DNA of 64,000 nt from Aselliscus stoliczkanus (Eukaryota; Chordata; Mammalia; Chiroptera; Hipposideridae), in the NCBI GenBank assembly GCA_033961575.1, contig CM066731.1, positions 62,520,001 to 62,584,000 on the forward strand, in the 5' to 3' direction. How positions within the stretch are numbered: the first letter of the stretch is position 1; each line of letters opens with the position of its first letter. The notes beneath the pieces were generated by a model, which made no database searches, was not told where the DNA came from, and was given only the letters and a program-made list of their open reading frames with translations. This document shows positions 1 to 10,799 of this stretch, one piece after another. A program made the position numbers and the translations under genes.

Positions 1-339
1 ATAGGTTAAACTAACATATATCGAACCTGTTTTAGGGATTGACTTTATGCCTTTGTGTTAGTTTTATAATCAGGAAGAAGTTTCAATAAAAAATTTTAAA
101 GAAAACATATGCATTACAAAAAAATACAGATATATCTCACTAGCCAGAGCAAACTACTTAATATTTTGCTTTGAAGATAGAGTTTTAATCTTTTTTTTTC
201 CTATGAACTTTTTTGCTAACATGAAAAGGTAAGTTAAAACATAGGAACTCCCTATGATCCTGTTGTGTTTACAAAACAATATACTTCTAGTACTAATTCT
301 AAAATTATAATATTTCATTATAGGAATCACTTCCTTAAA
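1..339. other. Intron, nothing recognised
   Basis: A/T-rich sequence with small open frames on both strands that have no recognisable protein character. It lies inside the inferred downstream intron of STAU2. Confidence 0.5.
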
Positions 340-637
340 CAATGCTATACTGCTGGACATCTAATTTGTCTCCAATTTTGTGCAATTATAAACACAATGA
401 TGAACATTTTTGTAATTAAATCCTTGTTCACACGAAAATTTATTCCTTAAATTAGAAGCAGAATTGCTAGTTCAAAGAATATGCATTTTAGGGTTTCTGA
501 CAACTCCAAAAAAGTTATACCAATTTCACTATATTAATATATGGAAGTGCCTTTTCCACTATTTTTTTGGTATTGGATATTATTAAAATGTCTTTGACAC
601 TGCTGTTACTGTAGATTAGTGGCAAAGACTTTTTAAT
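340..637 (-). mobile_element. Old antisense L1 fragment
   Basis: Phrases such as agcagaattgctagttcaaa, atatgcattttagg, gttataccaatttcac and ttggtattggatattatt match the reverse complement of an old mammalian L1 3' region in order. The intact L1 at 654 is inserted at its edge. Sequence decay suggests an ancient copy. Confidence 0.65.
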
Positions 638-653
638 AATAATATCCAAACCA
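638..653. repeat. Target-site duplication, 5' copy
   Basis: The sequence aataatatccaaacca directly precedes the L1 and is repeated without mismatch at 8912-8927 after the tail. It is preceded by a T-run and A/T-rich junction, as expected for cleavage by the L1 endonuclease. Confidence 0.95.
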
Positions 654-664
654 GAGGGAGGGGA

Positions 665-675
665 AAGATGGCGGC
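665..675 (+). promoter_or_regulatory. YY1-like site at the L1 start
   Basis: The sequence aagatggcggc begins 11 bases inside the element. In human L1 a YY1 site with the same AAGATGGC core lies at nearly the same position and fixes the transcription start. Position and core are seen; function is inferred. Confidence 0.65.
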
Positions 676-1140
676 TGTGAGGAGGGCTCCATGAAATCTC
701 CCCTGGAAATATCCACAATTTGAACTTCTAATACGCTTCAAAGAGACATCTACTCATCACACAGAGCAACTAAGAGTCCCACACAACGATTGCTGGAAGG
801 TGGGCAGGCCGGGCGAGTAGGGGAAGAAGGCGGCGAGACGCGTGAGGTGCAGCCCGCACCTGCGGCTGCTGAGTCACGGTGAGTGTCCCCGGCTCGCTCC
901 CTGCGGCCCCCGGCCCACCTAGAGTTCAGCCAGAGCGCGTTGGTTTGCAGTCTGAGGCAGAAGCCTCAGGCCGGGGCAAGTGCGGGAGGAGAGAGAGGAG
1001 AGGACTGTGCAGAGGTACGAGCTGCACCCGCGGTCCCCAGGAAGCAGGGTGCAGAGCCCCGCAGCGACAGGGCAAGATCAGTCCCTGCACCCTCCCGGTT
1101 CAGGGATCAGTCTCTGTGCCCACCGGGTCCGTGGAGCGCA

Positions 1141-1914
1141 GAAGCCTGAAACCCGGGAGCAGGGGAAAACAGAGGACTCACGCGGAGAAGCAGCGCGCGC
1201 TGGGCGGAGACGCAGGTCCCGGAGAGACGGAGCGGGAATCGGAGCCGCGTGGAAAGGTGCGCGCAGTCCCCTGAACCCGGCGGCAGTCCCTCCAGGAGCG
1301 CAGCAGGAGAACGGCGCGGGCGCGCGCCGGCTCCAAGGCAGAAGCCTTAAACCCGGGAGCAGGGGAAACACAGGACTCGCCCACGGAGACGCAGCGCGCC
1401 GGCCGGAGTCACAGGTCCCGGAGAGATGGAGTGGGGATCGGAGCCACGCGGCACGGTGCGCGCAGTCCCCTAAATCCCGGCAGACCCTTTGGGAGAGCAG
1501 CAGGAGATCCCGCGCGGGCGCGCCGGCTCCGAGGCAGAAGCCTGGAACCCGGGAACAGGGGAAAAAGAAGACTCGCTCGGACAAGCAGCGCGCCGGGTGG
1601 AGACGCAGGTCCCCGAGAGACGGAACGGGGATCTGAGCCTCGGGGCAGGGGGCTTGCAGTCCCTTAAACCCCGACAGTCTCTTCGGGAGAGCAGCAGGAG
1701 CACCACGGGCGCGCGCCGGCTCCAAGGCAGAAGCCTGAAACCCGGGAGCAGGGGAAAAAGAAGGCTCACTCGGACACGCAGCGCGCCGGGCAGAGACGCA
1801 GGTCCCCGAGAGACGCGGAGCGGGGATCTTGGCCACACGGTAGGGTGCGCGCAATTCCCTAAATCCCGGCAGACCCTTTGGGAGAGCAGCAGGAACTCCG
1901 CTGGAGCGTAAGAG
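1141..1914 (+). repeat. Tandem ~195-bp monomers in the L1 5' UTR
   Basis: Four units start at 1141, 1341, 1537 and 1730 with gaagcctgaaacccgggagc or a close variant, giving lengths of 200, 196, 193 and about 185 bp. An independent landmark, cgcaggtccc (cacaggtccc in one unit), recurs at 1211, 1410, 1604 and 1797 with spacings of 199, 194 and 193. Each unit is very GC- and CpG-rich and ends in a block like gagagcagcaggag. A partial, poorly aligned start of an earlier unit (gaagcctcaggcc) is at 960. The last unit decays into gaggcaaaggccttagc at about 1911. Confidence 0.9.
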
Positions 1915-3634
1915 GCAAAGGCCTTAGCTTGAAACAGTGTTGGAACTGTGGCTTTGTTTATTTTTGTTTTTTATTTTTTTTCTCTTTTTCTACTCTTGAA
2001 CAGAAAGCAAAAAAAAAAAAACCCAATAACTCACCCACTCCCACAAACTTTGTCCCCCGCCAAGACAGTCTTAAACTGACTCCTGAAGGGAGCAATAGGG
2101 GCAGACTAGGAAGATATCCTTACCTGCAGGGGGTTGAGAATTTCCACCCAGTAAAGGCAGCAGAGTGAGACTACCTACCCCGCCCCCACCTTTAGGCAAG
2201 GCTTGGGAGGCAGGGCAGGTTCATCTGCTGAGGCACTAATTAACAGATTCTTAGCAGCAGGCTTTTGGTAGTGAGGAATTCTTTAATTCTCCACGGCTGT
2301 CAACCCAAAGGGTGCCCAGAGACACTCATTGAGCCTTTGGGGGTGCAGCCTGCCTTGGAACAGGCAAAAGCAAAAAGGCAGTGACTTTGTAAAAACCACC
2401 AATTACACGTCACAACCACACTCAAGTACAGCAAACCTGCAGTGCCAGGATCACACTAGGCATCAGGTGGCCTACTGTTCCCACAAGATGCACAGGAATT
2501 TTTGTAGAGCAGACAAACTGAAGAGAGCTTGGTGGACTTTAGCCTAGACCAGCACGGGTATTTTTGGTTTGTTTGGTTTTATTCTGTTTTGTTTTCCCTT
2601 TATTGGCTGCTTATCTTGGTTGTTTTTGGTTTTTATTTCTATTTCATTCTAATCATATTGTAGTTTTTAATATAGGCATATATATAGGTGTATATAGGTG
2701 AATATATGTCCATATATATGGGTGTGTAGACAAATATATTTTTTTTTTCCTTTTTTCTTTTTCTTTCTTTTCTTTTTCTTTTTTCCCCACCCTCACTTTC
2801 TCTCTTATTTTATTCATTCTTCTCACTGCTATACTTTTCCTCTTTTCCTTTTTTCTGCAAATTTTATTTTTTAAAATTTTCTTACTTTTTTTATTATTAT
2901 TTTAGTTTATTTTTATTTTTTATTTTTTAGGTATAGCTAATCGGTTTCTCATGTTTATTCTATTTTTTATTTTAGAATATTGTATTTTATTTTGTTTCCT
3001 CTTCTGTTATTATTGAGTATGTGGTTTTTGTTTTGTTTCTGTTTGTTTTCTTCATTAGTATGATTGATATTTCTGTACAAGTTGACTGTAGTTTGATTGT
3101 TGGTTGTTTTTACTTGTGCGAGCATTTGGTTTCCTTTGGTGGCTGCGGAGGTTGTTCTTGTTGATCTGTTATGCTCTAAAATCACTCTGCAGCAGTGGGT
3201 CCAAACAAACAGACACAAGAATCATCATACCCGGAGGCCAACTTTAGATAAAACTAGAGCATTTCTGGGTTTGACATACAAGAGTCACACCCAAAAAGAA
3301 GTTACTACAGGTACTAAGACCCATAGGGTCCAAGTTTCATCAGAGGGGTCAATCCTCTCACAGCAGCTCATAAACTGCAGAAGCTGCTGATCCTCACAGC
3401 TAATAAATCTGGGAGTCAATCCCACCTACTGACAAACCAAAAGTAATCAAAACTGAAACTTCAACAAGTGAGGACGCACGACACAAGGAACACCTCAGAT
3501 ACAAGCACAGGAGAATAGGGAGACTGAGTAATTCCAATATAAAGGACACACACCATATAAGTTTACCCAGAAAAGACTGAGAAACCTGGGGGATCTATCT
3601 GTTATAATGAAGCAAACACAAAGAGTAAGCCAGA

Positions 3635-4510
3635 ATGGGGAGACAAAGAAACATAACACAAATAAAAGAACTGAAGAAACTTCCTGAATCAGTGGAAATA
3701 GAGGAAATAGAGGTAACCAACCTATTGGAGACAGAGTTCAGAACACTGATTATTAGAATGTTCAAGGAAATTAATGAAAATATAAAGAAGGATAGAGAAA
3801 TCATGAAAAGCAACCAGCTAGAACTTAAGAACACAATTACTGAATTAAATAACAAACTTGATGGAATCACTAGCAGACTGGATGAAGCAGAAAATCGAAT
3901 CAGTGACTTAGAAGACAAAATAGCAGAGATCACCCATGCGGAACAACAAAAAGAAAAAAGAATGAAAAACATGGAAAATAGTTTAAGAGAGCTGGGGGCC
4001 AACATCAGACGCAATAACCTAAGGGTCATTGGAGTACCAGAAGGAGAAGAAAGGGAGCAAGGGATTGAGAATATATTTGAAGTAATAATGTCTGAAAACT
4101 TCCCTAACCTGGCAAAGGACATTGAAATACAAGCCCAGGAAGTGCAGAGAGTTCCAAACAGGATGATTCCAAATAGGCCCACTCCAAGACACATTATAGT
4201 GAAAATGGCAAGGGTTAAGGACAAAGACAGAATCCTTAAAGCAGCAAGGGAAAGGCAGCAAGTTACTTACAAGGGTACCCCCATAAGATTATCAGCTGAC
4301 TTTTCTACAGAAACTTTGCAGGCCGGAAGAGAGTGGCAGGAGGTTTTCAAAGTGATGAAAAATAAAGGCCTACAACCAAGATTGCTGTATCCAGCAAGGT
4401 TATCATTTAAAATCGAAGGCAAGATAAGGAGCTTTGCAGAAAAAAATAAGTTAAGGGAATTCATTACCACCAAGCCAGCTTTGCAGGAAATGCTAAAAGG
4501 GCTTCTTTAA
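3635..4510 (+). CDS. L1 ORF1 protein (RNA-binding chaperone)
   Basis: This intact 291-residue frame starts MGRQRNITQIKELKKLPESV. Residues about 35-120 form a heptad-like, charged coiled coil (for example NNKLDGITSRLDEAENRISD) used for trimerisation. An RRM-like domain starts near residue 127 with NNLRVIGVPEGEE, followed by RPTPRHIIVKMARVKDKD. The C-terminal domain contains IRLSADFSTETLQAGREWQE and YPARLSFKIEGKIRSF. Known ORF1 proteins coat L1 RNA as trimers and act as nucleic-acid chaperones in the cytoplasmic RNP. The human protein is 338 aa; this shorter length mainly reflects a shorter N-terminus and coiled coil. The frame ends TAA 48 bp before ORF2, and no internal stops or frameshifts are seen. 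Confidence 0.96.
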   Translation: MGRQRNITQIKELKKLPESVEIEEIEVTNLLETEFRTLIIRMFKEINENIKKDREIMKSNQLELKNTITELNNKLDGITSRLDEAENRISDLEDKIAEITHAEQQKEKRMKNMENSLRELGANIRRNNLRVIGVPEGEEREQGIENIFEVIMSENFPNLAKDIEIQAQEVQRVPNRMIPNRPTPRHIIVKMARVKDKDRILKAARERQQVTYKGTPIRLSADFSTETLQAGREWQEVFKVMKNKGLQPRLLYPARLSFKIEGKIRSFAEKNKLREFITTKPALQEMLKGLL

Positions 4511-4558
4511 GTAGAAGAGAAAAACAACCTATGAAAGACTACGAACACAAATAAGAAA

Positions 4559-7500
4559 ATGGCAATAAATACACACCTATCAATAATCACATTAAATGTA
4601 AATGGATTAAATGCTCCAATAAAAAGACATAGGGTGGCTGAATGGATAAGAAAGCAAGACCCCAGTATATGCTGTATACAAGAGACTGAACTCAGATCCA
4701 AAGACTCATACAGGCTGAAAGTAAAGGGATGGAGTAAAATATTTCATGCAAATGGTACTGAGAAAAAAGCTGGAGTAGCGATACTTATATCAGATAAAAT
4801 GGACTTTAAATTGAAGAATATAACAAAGGACAAAGAAGGACACTTCATAGTAATGAAGGGATCGATCCAACAAGAGGACATAACTCTAGTAAACATCTAT
4901 GCACCTAACATAGGAGCCCCTAAATATATAAAACAGATATTGTCAGACATAAAGACAGAGATCAACAGTAACACTATCATAGTAGGGGACTTCAACACCC
5001 CGCTGTCACTAATGGACAGATCCTCCAGACAGAAAATCAATGTGGAAACAGCGACCTTAAATGACACATTAGACCAGCTGGATTTAACAGACATTTTCAG
5101 AGCATTTCATCCCAAAGCTACAGAATATATGTTCTTTTCAAGTGCACATGGAACATTTTCTAAGATAGACCACATGTTAGGCCACAAAACAAGTCTCAAT
5201 AAATTTAAGAAGATTGAAATCATTTCAACTGTATTCTCTGATCACAATGCTATGAAACTAGAAATCAATTATAAGAAGAAATCCGGGAAGCTGACAAATA
5301 AATGGAGGCTAAACAATATGCTATTAAATAGTGAGTGGGTCACAAATGAGATCAAGGAGGAAATCAAAAGATACCTCGAGACAAACGAAAATGAAAACAC
5401 CACGACCCAAAATCTCTGGGATGCTGCGAAAGCAGTCCTAAAAGGGAAGTTTATAGCAGTGCAGGCCTACCTAAAGAAGGAAGAAAAATCTCAAATCAAC
5501 AGGTTATCCTTACACCTAAGGGAACTGGAAAAAGAACAGCAAAAGAGGCCCAAGGGGAGTACAAGAAAGGAGATAATAAAGATCAGAGCAGAAATAAACA
5601 ATATAGAGAACAGAAAAACAATTCAAAAGATCAATGAAACCAAGAGTTGGTTTCTTGAGAAGATAAACAAAATTGACAAACCTCTAGCCAGGCTCATCAA
5701 AAAAAAAAGAGAGAGGACTCAAATTAGCAAAATCAGGAATGAAAGAGGGGAAATGACTACAGACATCACAGAAATACAAAAAATTCTAAGAAATTACTAT
5801 GAGCAACTATATGCCAACAAATTTGACAATCTGGAAGAAATGGATCATTTTCTAGAAGCATACAACCTTCCAAAGCTAACGCAAGAAGAAACAGAAAATC
5901 TAAATACCCTGATTACTACCAAGGAAATTGAATCAGTAATTGACAAGCTCCCAATAAACAAAAGCCCTGGACCAGACGGCTTCACAAGTGAATTTTATCA
6001 AACATTCAAAAAAGAACTATCACCTATTCTTCTCAAACTATTCCAAAAAATCCAGAAGGAGGAAAGGCTCCCAAACTCTTTTTATGAAGCCTCTATCACC
6101 CTGATTCCAAAACCAGATAAAGACATCACAAAAAAGGAAAACTACAGGCCAATCTCCCTGATGAATATAGATGCAAAAATTCTCAATAAAATATTAGCAA
6201 ACAGAATTCAGCAATATATTAAGAAGATCATACATCATGATCAAGTGGGATTCATCCCTAGTGCGCAAGGCTGGTTCAACATCCGTAAATCAATTAATGT
6301 GATACACCACATCAACAAAATGAAGGATAAAGATCACATGGTCATTTCAATAGATGCAGAAAAAGCATTTGACAAAATCCAACAGCCATTTATGTTAAAA
6401 ACCCTTAGCAAAGTGGGAATACAGGGATCATATCTCAACATAATAAAAGCCATATATGATAAACCTACAGCTAACATCATACTCAATGGGGAAAAGCTAA
6501 AACCATTCCCCTTAAGATCAGGAACAAGACAAGGCTGTCCACTTTCTCCTCTTTTATTCAACATAGTGCTGGAAGTTCTAGCCACAGCAATCAGACAACA
6601 AAAAGAAATAAAAGGCATCCAAATTGGCAATGAAGAAGTACAATTGTCATTATATGCAGATGACATGATACTGTATATAGAGAACCCCAAAGACTCCATC
6701 AAAAAACTATTGGAACTGATAGACGAATTCAGTAAAGTAGCAGGATATAAAATCAATGTTCAGAAATCGGTGGCATTTGCATATACCAATAATAAACTAA
6801 TGGAAAGAGAAATTAAGAAAACTGTCCCATTTACAATTGCGTCAAGAACTATAAAATACCTAGGAATAAATTTAACCAAAGAAGTGAAAGATCTGTACTC
6901 AGAAAATTATAAGACACTGAAGAAAGAAATCATAGAAGATACAAATAAATGGAAACACCTACCATGCTCATGGATAGGAAGAATTAATATAGTTAAAATG
7001 TCCATACTGCCTAAAGCAATATATAGATTCAATGCAATTCCTATCAAACTACCAAGGGCATTTTTCACAGAAATAGAAAATATAATCCTAAAGTTTATAT
7101 GGAATCATAAAAGACCTAGAATAGCCTCCGCAATTCTGAGAAATAAAAACAAAGTCGGGGGGATCACGCTACCAGACATCAAAACCTACTACAAGGCCAC
7201 AGTAATCAAGACAGTTTGGTATTGGCATAAAAACAGGCACATCGATCAGTGGAACAGAACAGAGAGCCCAGAAATAAATCCAAGCATTTACAGACAGTTA
7301 ATCTATGACAAGGGAAGCAAGAATTTACACTGGAGTAAAGATAGTCTATTCAATAAATGGTGCTGGGAAAATTGGACTGACACATGCAAAAAAATGAAAC
7401 TGGATCATCTCCTTACGCCTTATACAAGAACAAATTCAAAATGGATTAAAGACTTAAATGTAAGACCTGAAACCATAAAAATCCTAAAAGAAAATATAGG

Positions 7501-8383
7501 GAGTACATTTGCAGACATTACCCGGAGCAATATTTTTACTGATACATCCCTACGGGCAAGGGAAGTAAAAGAAAAAATGAACATATGGGATTATATCAGA
7601 CTTAAAAGTTTTTTCACAACAAAGGAAACCATTAATAAAACAAAAAGGAAGCCTACTGAATGGGAGAATATATTTGCCAATGATATATCTGATAAGGGGT
7701 TAATATCCAAAATTTATAAAACACTCATGAAACTCAACACCAAAAAAACAAACAACCCAATTAAAAAATGGGCAGAAGATATGAAGAGACATTTCTCTAA
7801 AGAGGACATACAGATGGCCAACAGGCATATGAAAAAAAGTTCAACCTCACTGGTCATTAGGGAAATGCAAATAAAAACCACCATGAGATACCACCGCACT
7901 CCAGTCAGAATGGCTATCATCAACAAATCAACAAACAACAAGTGCTGGCGGGACTGTGGGGAAAAGGGGACCCTGCTGCACTGTTGGTGGGACTGCAGAT
8001 TGGTGCAGCCACTATGGAAGTCAGTATGGAGGTATCTCAAAGAACTGGAAATAGCGCTACCGTTTGACCCAGCAATTCCACTCCTAGGTATTTATCCTGA
8101 AAAAACCAAGACACTTATTCAAAAAAAGTTATGCACCCCGATGTTCATAGCAGCACAATTTACAATAGCTAAGACTTGGAAACAACCAAAATGCCCGTCA
8201 GTAGATGACTGGATTAAGAAACTGTGGTATATTTATACAATGGAGTATTACTCTGCTATAAAGAAGAATGAAATCGTGCCATTTGCAATGATATGGATGG
8301 ACCTAGAGACTATAATGTTGAGTGAAATAAGTCAGTCAGAGAAGGACAAATACCATATGATCTCACTTATATGTGGAATATGA
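4559..8383 (+). CDS. L1 ORF2 protein (endonuclease-reverse transcriptase)
   Basis: This uninterrupted 1274-residue frame is essentially the same length as human ORF2 (1275). The N-terminal apurinic-type endonuclease keeps its active-site residues: N13 in TLNVNGLN, E42 in CCIQETE, D144 and N146 in VGDFNTPL, D204 in SKIDH, and D228 and H229 in FSDH. The reverse-transcriptase core has [41 protein letters not shown] and the catalytic YADD at residues 699-702. The C-terminal cysteine-rich segment reads [23 protein letters not shown]2 nicks genomic DNA at T/A-rich sites and copies L1 RNA at the nick. All catalytic residues are intact, so the protein is predicted to be functional; activity itself is untested. 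Confidence 0.97.
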   Translation: MAINTHLSIITLNVNGLNAPIKRHRVAEWIRKQDPSICCIQETELRSKDSYRLKVKGWSKIFHANGTEKKAGVAILISDKMDFKLKNITKDKEGHFIVMKGSIQQEDITLVNIYAPNIGAPKYIKQILSDIKTEINSNTIIVGDFNTPLSLMDRSSRQKINVETATLNDTLDQLDLTDIFRAFHPKATEYMFFSSAHGTFSKIDHMLGHKTSLNKFKKIEIISTVFSDHNAMKLEINYKKKSGKLTNKWRLNNMLLNSEWVTNEIKEEIKRYLETNENENTTTQNLWDAAKAVLKGKFIAVQAYLKKEEKSQINRLSLHLRELEKEQQKRPKGSTRKEIIKIRAEINNIENRKTIQKINETKSWFLEKINKIDKPLARLIKKKRERTQISKIRNERGEMTTDITEIQKILRNYYEQLYANKFDNLEEMDHFLEAYNLPKLTQEETENLNTLITTKEIESVIDKLPINKSPGPDGFTSEFYQTFKKELSPILLKLFQKIQKEERLPNSFYEASITLIPKPDKDITKKENYRPISLMNIDAKILNKILANRIQQYIKKIIHHDQVGFIPSAQGWFNIRKSINVIHHINKMKDKDHMVISIDAEKAFDKIQQPFMLKTLSKVGIQGSYLNIIKAIYDKPTANIILNGEKLKPFPLRSGTRQGCPLSPLLFNIVLEVLATAIRQQKEIKGIQIGNEEVQLSLYADDMILYIENPKDSIKKLLELIDEFSKVAGYKINVQKSVAFAYTNNKLMEREIKKTVPFTIASRTIKYLGINLTKEVKDLYSENYKTLKKEIIEDTNKWKHLPCSWIGRINIVKMSILPKAIYRFNAIPIKLPRAFFTEIENIILKFIWNHKRPRIASAILRNKNKVGGITLPDIKTYYKATVIKTVWYWHKNRHIDQWNRTESPEINPSIYRQLIYDKGSKNLHWSKDSLFNKWCWENWTDTCKKMKLDHLLTPYTRTNSKWIKDLNVRPETIKILKENIGSTFADITRSNIFTDTSLRAREVKEKMNIWDYIRLKSFFTTKETINKTKRKPTEWENIFANDISDKGLISKIYKTLMKLNTKKTNNPIKKWAEDMKRHFSKEDIQMANRHMKKSSTSLVIREMQIKTTMRYHRTPVRMAIINKSTNNKCWRDCGEKGTLLHCWWDCRLVQPLWKSVWRYLKELEIALPFDPAIPLLGIYPEKTKTLIQKKLCTPMFIAAQFTIAKTWKQPKCPSVDDWIKKLWYIYTMEYYSAIKKNEIVPFAMIWMDLETIMLSEISQSEKDKYHMISLICGI

Positions 8384-8865
8384 AAAACTGTATGAATGAG
8401 CAAAGTAAACAGAAACTGTCTCATAGATATAGAGGAAAAATCAGGGTTGCTAATTTGGAGAGGAATGGGGATGAGGGAGAAGGGGAAGGGATGAGACAGC
8501 AAAAATAGGCAACTACAATATTGCTACTGGGATAGGAAAAACAGTTTGGGGAATATAATTAATAATGTTGTAAATATTCTGTGGAATGTCAGATGATCAT
8601 AGGTCTTGTTAGGGAGACCATTTCATGGATGGAGTAGAGGTTTGATCACTGCACTGTATTACTAAAGTGGAGGTGGTATACCTACTGTAATTGAATATAT
8701 ATAGATAATCACGGGATGTGAATTATACTGTGGAAGAGAGTCAGAGGAAGAGTAATAGATATATATGATATGGGGGGGGGAGTGGGGTGGTGTATTGGGG
8801 GTGGGGGGTTGTCACTTTGAGGGGTAAAATGTATAACTATTGCACTGTGTTGTACACCTGAAACT
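8384..8865 (+). other. L1 3' UTR with G-rich tract
   Basis: The segment following ORF2 carries polypurine stretches near 8460-8500 and a G-rich run at about 8769-8812 containing gatatggggggggg and gggggtggggggtt. Such tracts are usual in mammalian L1 3' UTRs and can form G-quadruplexes. It ends at acctgaaactaattaaaaat, just before the tail. Confidence 0.85.
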
Positions 8866-8911
8866 AATTAAAAATAAAATAAAATAAAATAAAATAAAAT
8901 AAAATAAAATA
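8866..8911 (+). repeat. (AAAAT)n tail of the L1
   Basis: About nine aaaat units follow the 3' UTR. The repeat includes overlapping AATAAA hexamers, so it may also act as the polyadenylation signal. It abuts the 3' target duplication. Confidence 0.9.
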
Positions 8912-8927
8912 AATAATATCCAAACCA
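8912..8927. repeat. Target-site duplication, 3' copy
   Basis: Exact second copy of the 16-bp duplication at 638-653. It starts immediately after the (AAAAT)n tail of the L1. Confidence 0.95.
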
Positions 8928-8944
8928 AAATAGGAAAACAGGTA

Positions 8945-9480
8945 CTTTCAGTCCCACCCCCTGAATTCTGGGAGGTGATAGGAGCTGGAGGTTTGAGTTA
9001 CATCCCAAAGGCCAATGATTGAATCAATCATGCCTAAGTAATGGGGCCTCCATAAAAAACCTTAAATGATGGGTTTGGCGGGGCTTCTGAGTTTCCAACA
9101 TATCCATGTGCCAGGAAGGTAGATACTCCAATTCCACAGGGACAGAAGCTTCTCTGCTCCTGACCTTTCTAGAAACCACCCTGTTTACATCTTCATCTGC
9201 TGTTCATTTTATGTCCTTATAACAACCAGAGAGAGCAAGTTAAGTGTCTTCCTGAGTTCTGTGAACCATTCTAGCAAATTATAAGGAGAGGGTTGTAAGA
9301 ACCCCCTGAATTTACAGCTGGTTGGTCAGAGTACAGGTGGCAACGTGAGACTTATAACTGGCATCTGATGTGGGGCAGTCTTCCGGTAGTGTCAGAATAG
9401 AACTGAATTATAGGACACCCACTCAGTGTCTGGAAAGTTGGAGAATTGGTTGTTATGGGGTGGAAAAAAATCTCCATACA
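8945..9480 (+). mobile_element. Decayed solo LTR-like sequence (endogenous retrovirus)
   Basis: The block contains phrases typical of a class I mammalian ERV LTR in order: ccaatgattgaatcaatcat, a TATA-like region in cctccataaaaaaccttaaa, gagttctgtgaaccattcta, ctggcatctgatgtggggca and aattataggacacccactca. No gag, pol or env sequence is beside it, so it is a solo LTR. I cannot name the family. Boundaries are approximate, and it is degenerate. Confidence 0.55.
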
Positions 9481-9507
9481 TTTGGTGCCTGAAATGCAGT
9501 TCATAGG

Positions 9508-9600
9508 CCAAAACTCGTCAAACTGTACACATTATGTCCAGTTTATTACACTTCAATTATATCTCAAGAAAGTCATAAAAATATTTGCCAATGTGATAAG
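9508..9600 (+). mobile_element. Short L1 3'-end remnant
   Basis: The phrases aaactcgtcaaactgtacac and acttcaattatatctcaaga resemble the classic L1 3' UTR end. The fragment is short and old. Confidence 0.4.
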
Positions 9601-10580
9601 TGAAATGTCATGTTATTATTTATTTTTGGTTTTTTACTAGCTGCATAAATACCACATGCAATTCTTATTTAAAGAGTAACTTACATATTATGACTAAATT
9701 CTACACTCATTTTAAGAAATCAAGACTAGCATTACTTCAGTATGGTTATTATACAGCAGTAATGGGTTTGCCAATAGCAATATTATACAGCAACAAAAAT
9801 GCTCTCTCAACACTAAAGGGAGGCATTACATCACAGCATAAGAACTCATACAGAGTTCAGGCTCCCTTATTCTACAGTAAAGCCCGAATTGACTTTTCTT
9901 CATGAATAAAGAAGATTCCTTTCTACGGAGCTCAATTAATATACCAGTCACTGAAAGAATACAAAGACCATATGGATTTATCAGTCAACTGCTGAGTGAT
10001 TTTCAACTTGAATATTGGTCACAGAGGGCACGTATGGTCTCCATTCATTTAGGTTCTTCCTGATGTATATTTAAGTTGTCTATCAGTCAGGTAAAGATCT
10101 AAAAGTCCAATCAGAGAGTAATGTAGGGTATACATAATTAATGACTTTTAACTTATTTTGTCAATGAGGACCCCTGAAAAACTGTACCAATTTATGTCTA
10201 TGAGCAGCGTGTGACTAAACCTGTTTCCCCACACTTGTCGAGACGGTTTTTAGTTAACCTAAATTATTGCTGCCACTCTACAATATTTCACTGTTACATT
10301 AATCTCTATGTATTTGATTATTGCACAGATAAACTTTTTCTCATGAGACTAGCTTAGGCCTATGCTTCTTTCCCACTGGCTCTGATCTCAGTTTTGCTCA
10401 TGGACTTTGAAGGTATCCCCCAGCCAGGGTTGGTAGTTATTACATTCACGCTCTGTCTGAAGATGTCCAAAACCCACTCTTCCATCATCAAGCTTTGTCC
10501 CTGGTTTTGCCTTTAATACTCCCATCTTGGTGCTGTCAGCTTGTGACCACTGTACAGGACTATACCACATATACAACACG
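9600..10580. other. Intron, nothing recognised
   Basis: No coding exon, RNA gene or clear repeat was identified. Short frames such as 9600-9905 have no protein-like features. Confidence 0.4.
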
Positions 10581-10582
10581 GG

Positions 10583-10795
10583 CACTGTTCTAGCACTTTA
10601 CATGCATGATTTCACTTAATCCCCACCAAAAGCAAACGGAATAGGGATTTTTCTTTCTTTATATTAAAGATGGGAAAAACTGAACCATGGAGTAGTCATA
10701 AAAGCCAACCAAGGTCAAATAAATAATAAGTAGCAATGTTAGAATTTGACTACAGGTAGTCTGTGTCTAGAGCTTGGATACTTAACCATTACATT
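10583..10795 (-). repeat. MIR SINE
   Basis: Antisense MIR landmarks occur in order: gcactttacatgcatgattt, aaagatgggaaaaactgaa, ccaaggtcaaataa and ggtagtctgtgtctagagct. Diverged, as expected for this ancient family. Confidence 0.6.
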
Positions 10796-10799
10796 AAAC

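Larger units (their letters stand above)
654..3634 (+). promoter_or_regulatory. L1 5' UTR with internal promoter
   Basis: The 5' UTR is about 2.98 kb, much longer than the ~0.9 kb of human L1. It has three visible parts. A head (654-1140) opens gagggaggggaaagatggcgg, like the start of human L1. A GC-rich array of four monomers occupies 1141-1914. A later A/T-rich part (1915-3634) contains poly-T and pyrimidine tracts near 1955-1990 and 2735-2800. L1 5' UTRs carry an internal RNA polymerase II promoter, and monomer arrays serve that role in mouse L1; the same role here is inference. Confidence 0.85.
654..8911 (+). mobile_element. Full-length LINE-1 retrotransposon, both ORFs intact
   Basis: The element spans about 8.26 kb between two perfect copies of the 16-bp target duplication aataatatccaaacca (638-653 and 8912-8927). 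It contains a 5' UTR of about 2.98 kb, ORF1 (3635-4510), a 48-bp spacer, ORF2 (4559-8383), a 3' UTR with G-rich tracts and a simple-sequence (AAAAT)n tail. A full-length 5' end, intact reading frames and an unmutated target duplication all indicate a very recent insertion, possibly still polymorphic. It lies antisense to STAU2, the usual orientation for tolerated intronic L1s. L1 copies itself by target-primed reverse transcription using its own ORF1 and ORF2 proteins. Typical mammalian L1s are 6-7 kb; the surplus here is all in the 5' UTR. Confidence 0.97.

Noticed and set aside
515..718. Minus-strand 67-codon frame overlapping the L1 start, a possible ORF0
   Set aside because: It crosses the target duplication and host flank, so it cannot be a conserved L1 protein.
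9446..9905. Retroviral gene remnants next to the LTR-like block
   Set aside because: No gag, pol or env-like peptide could be seen on either strand.
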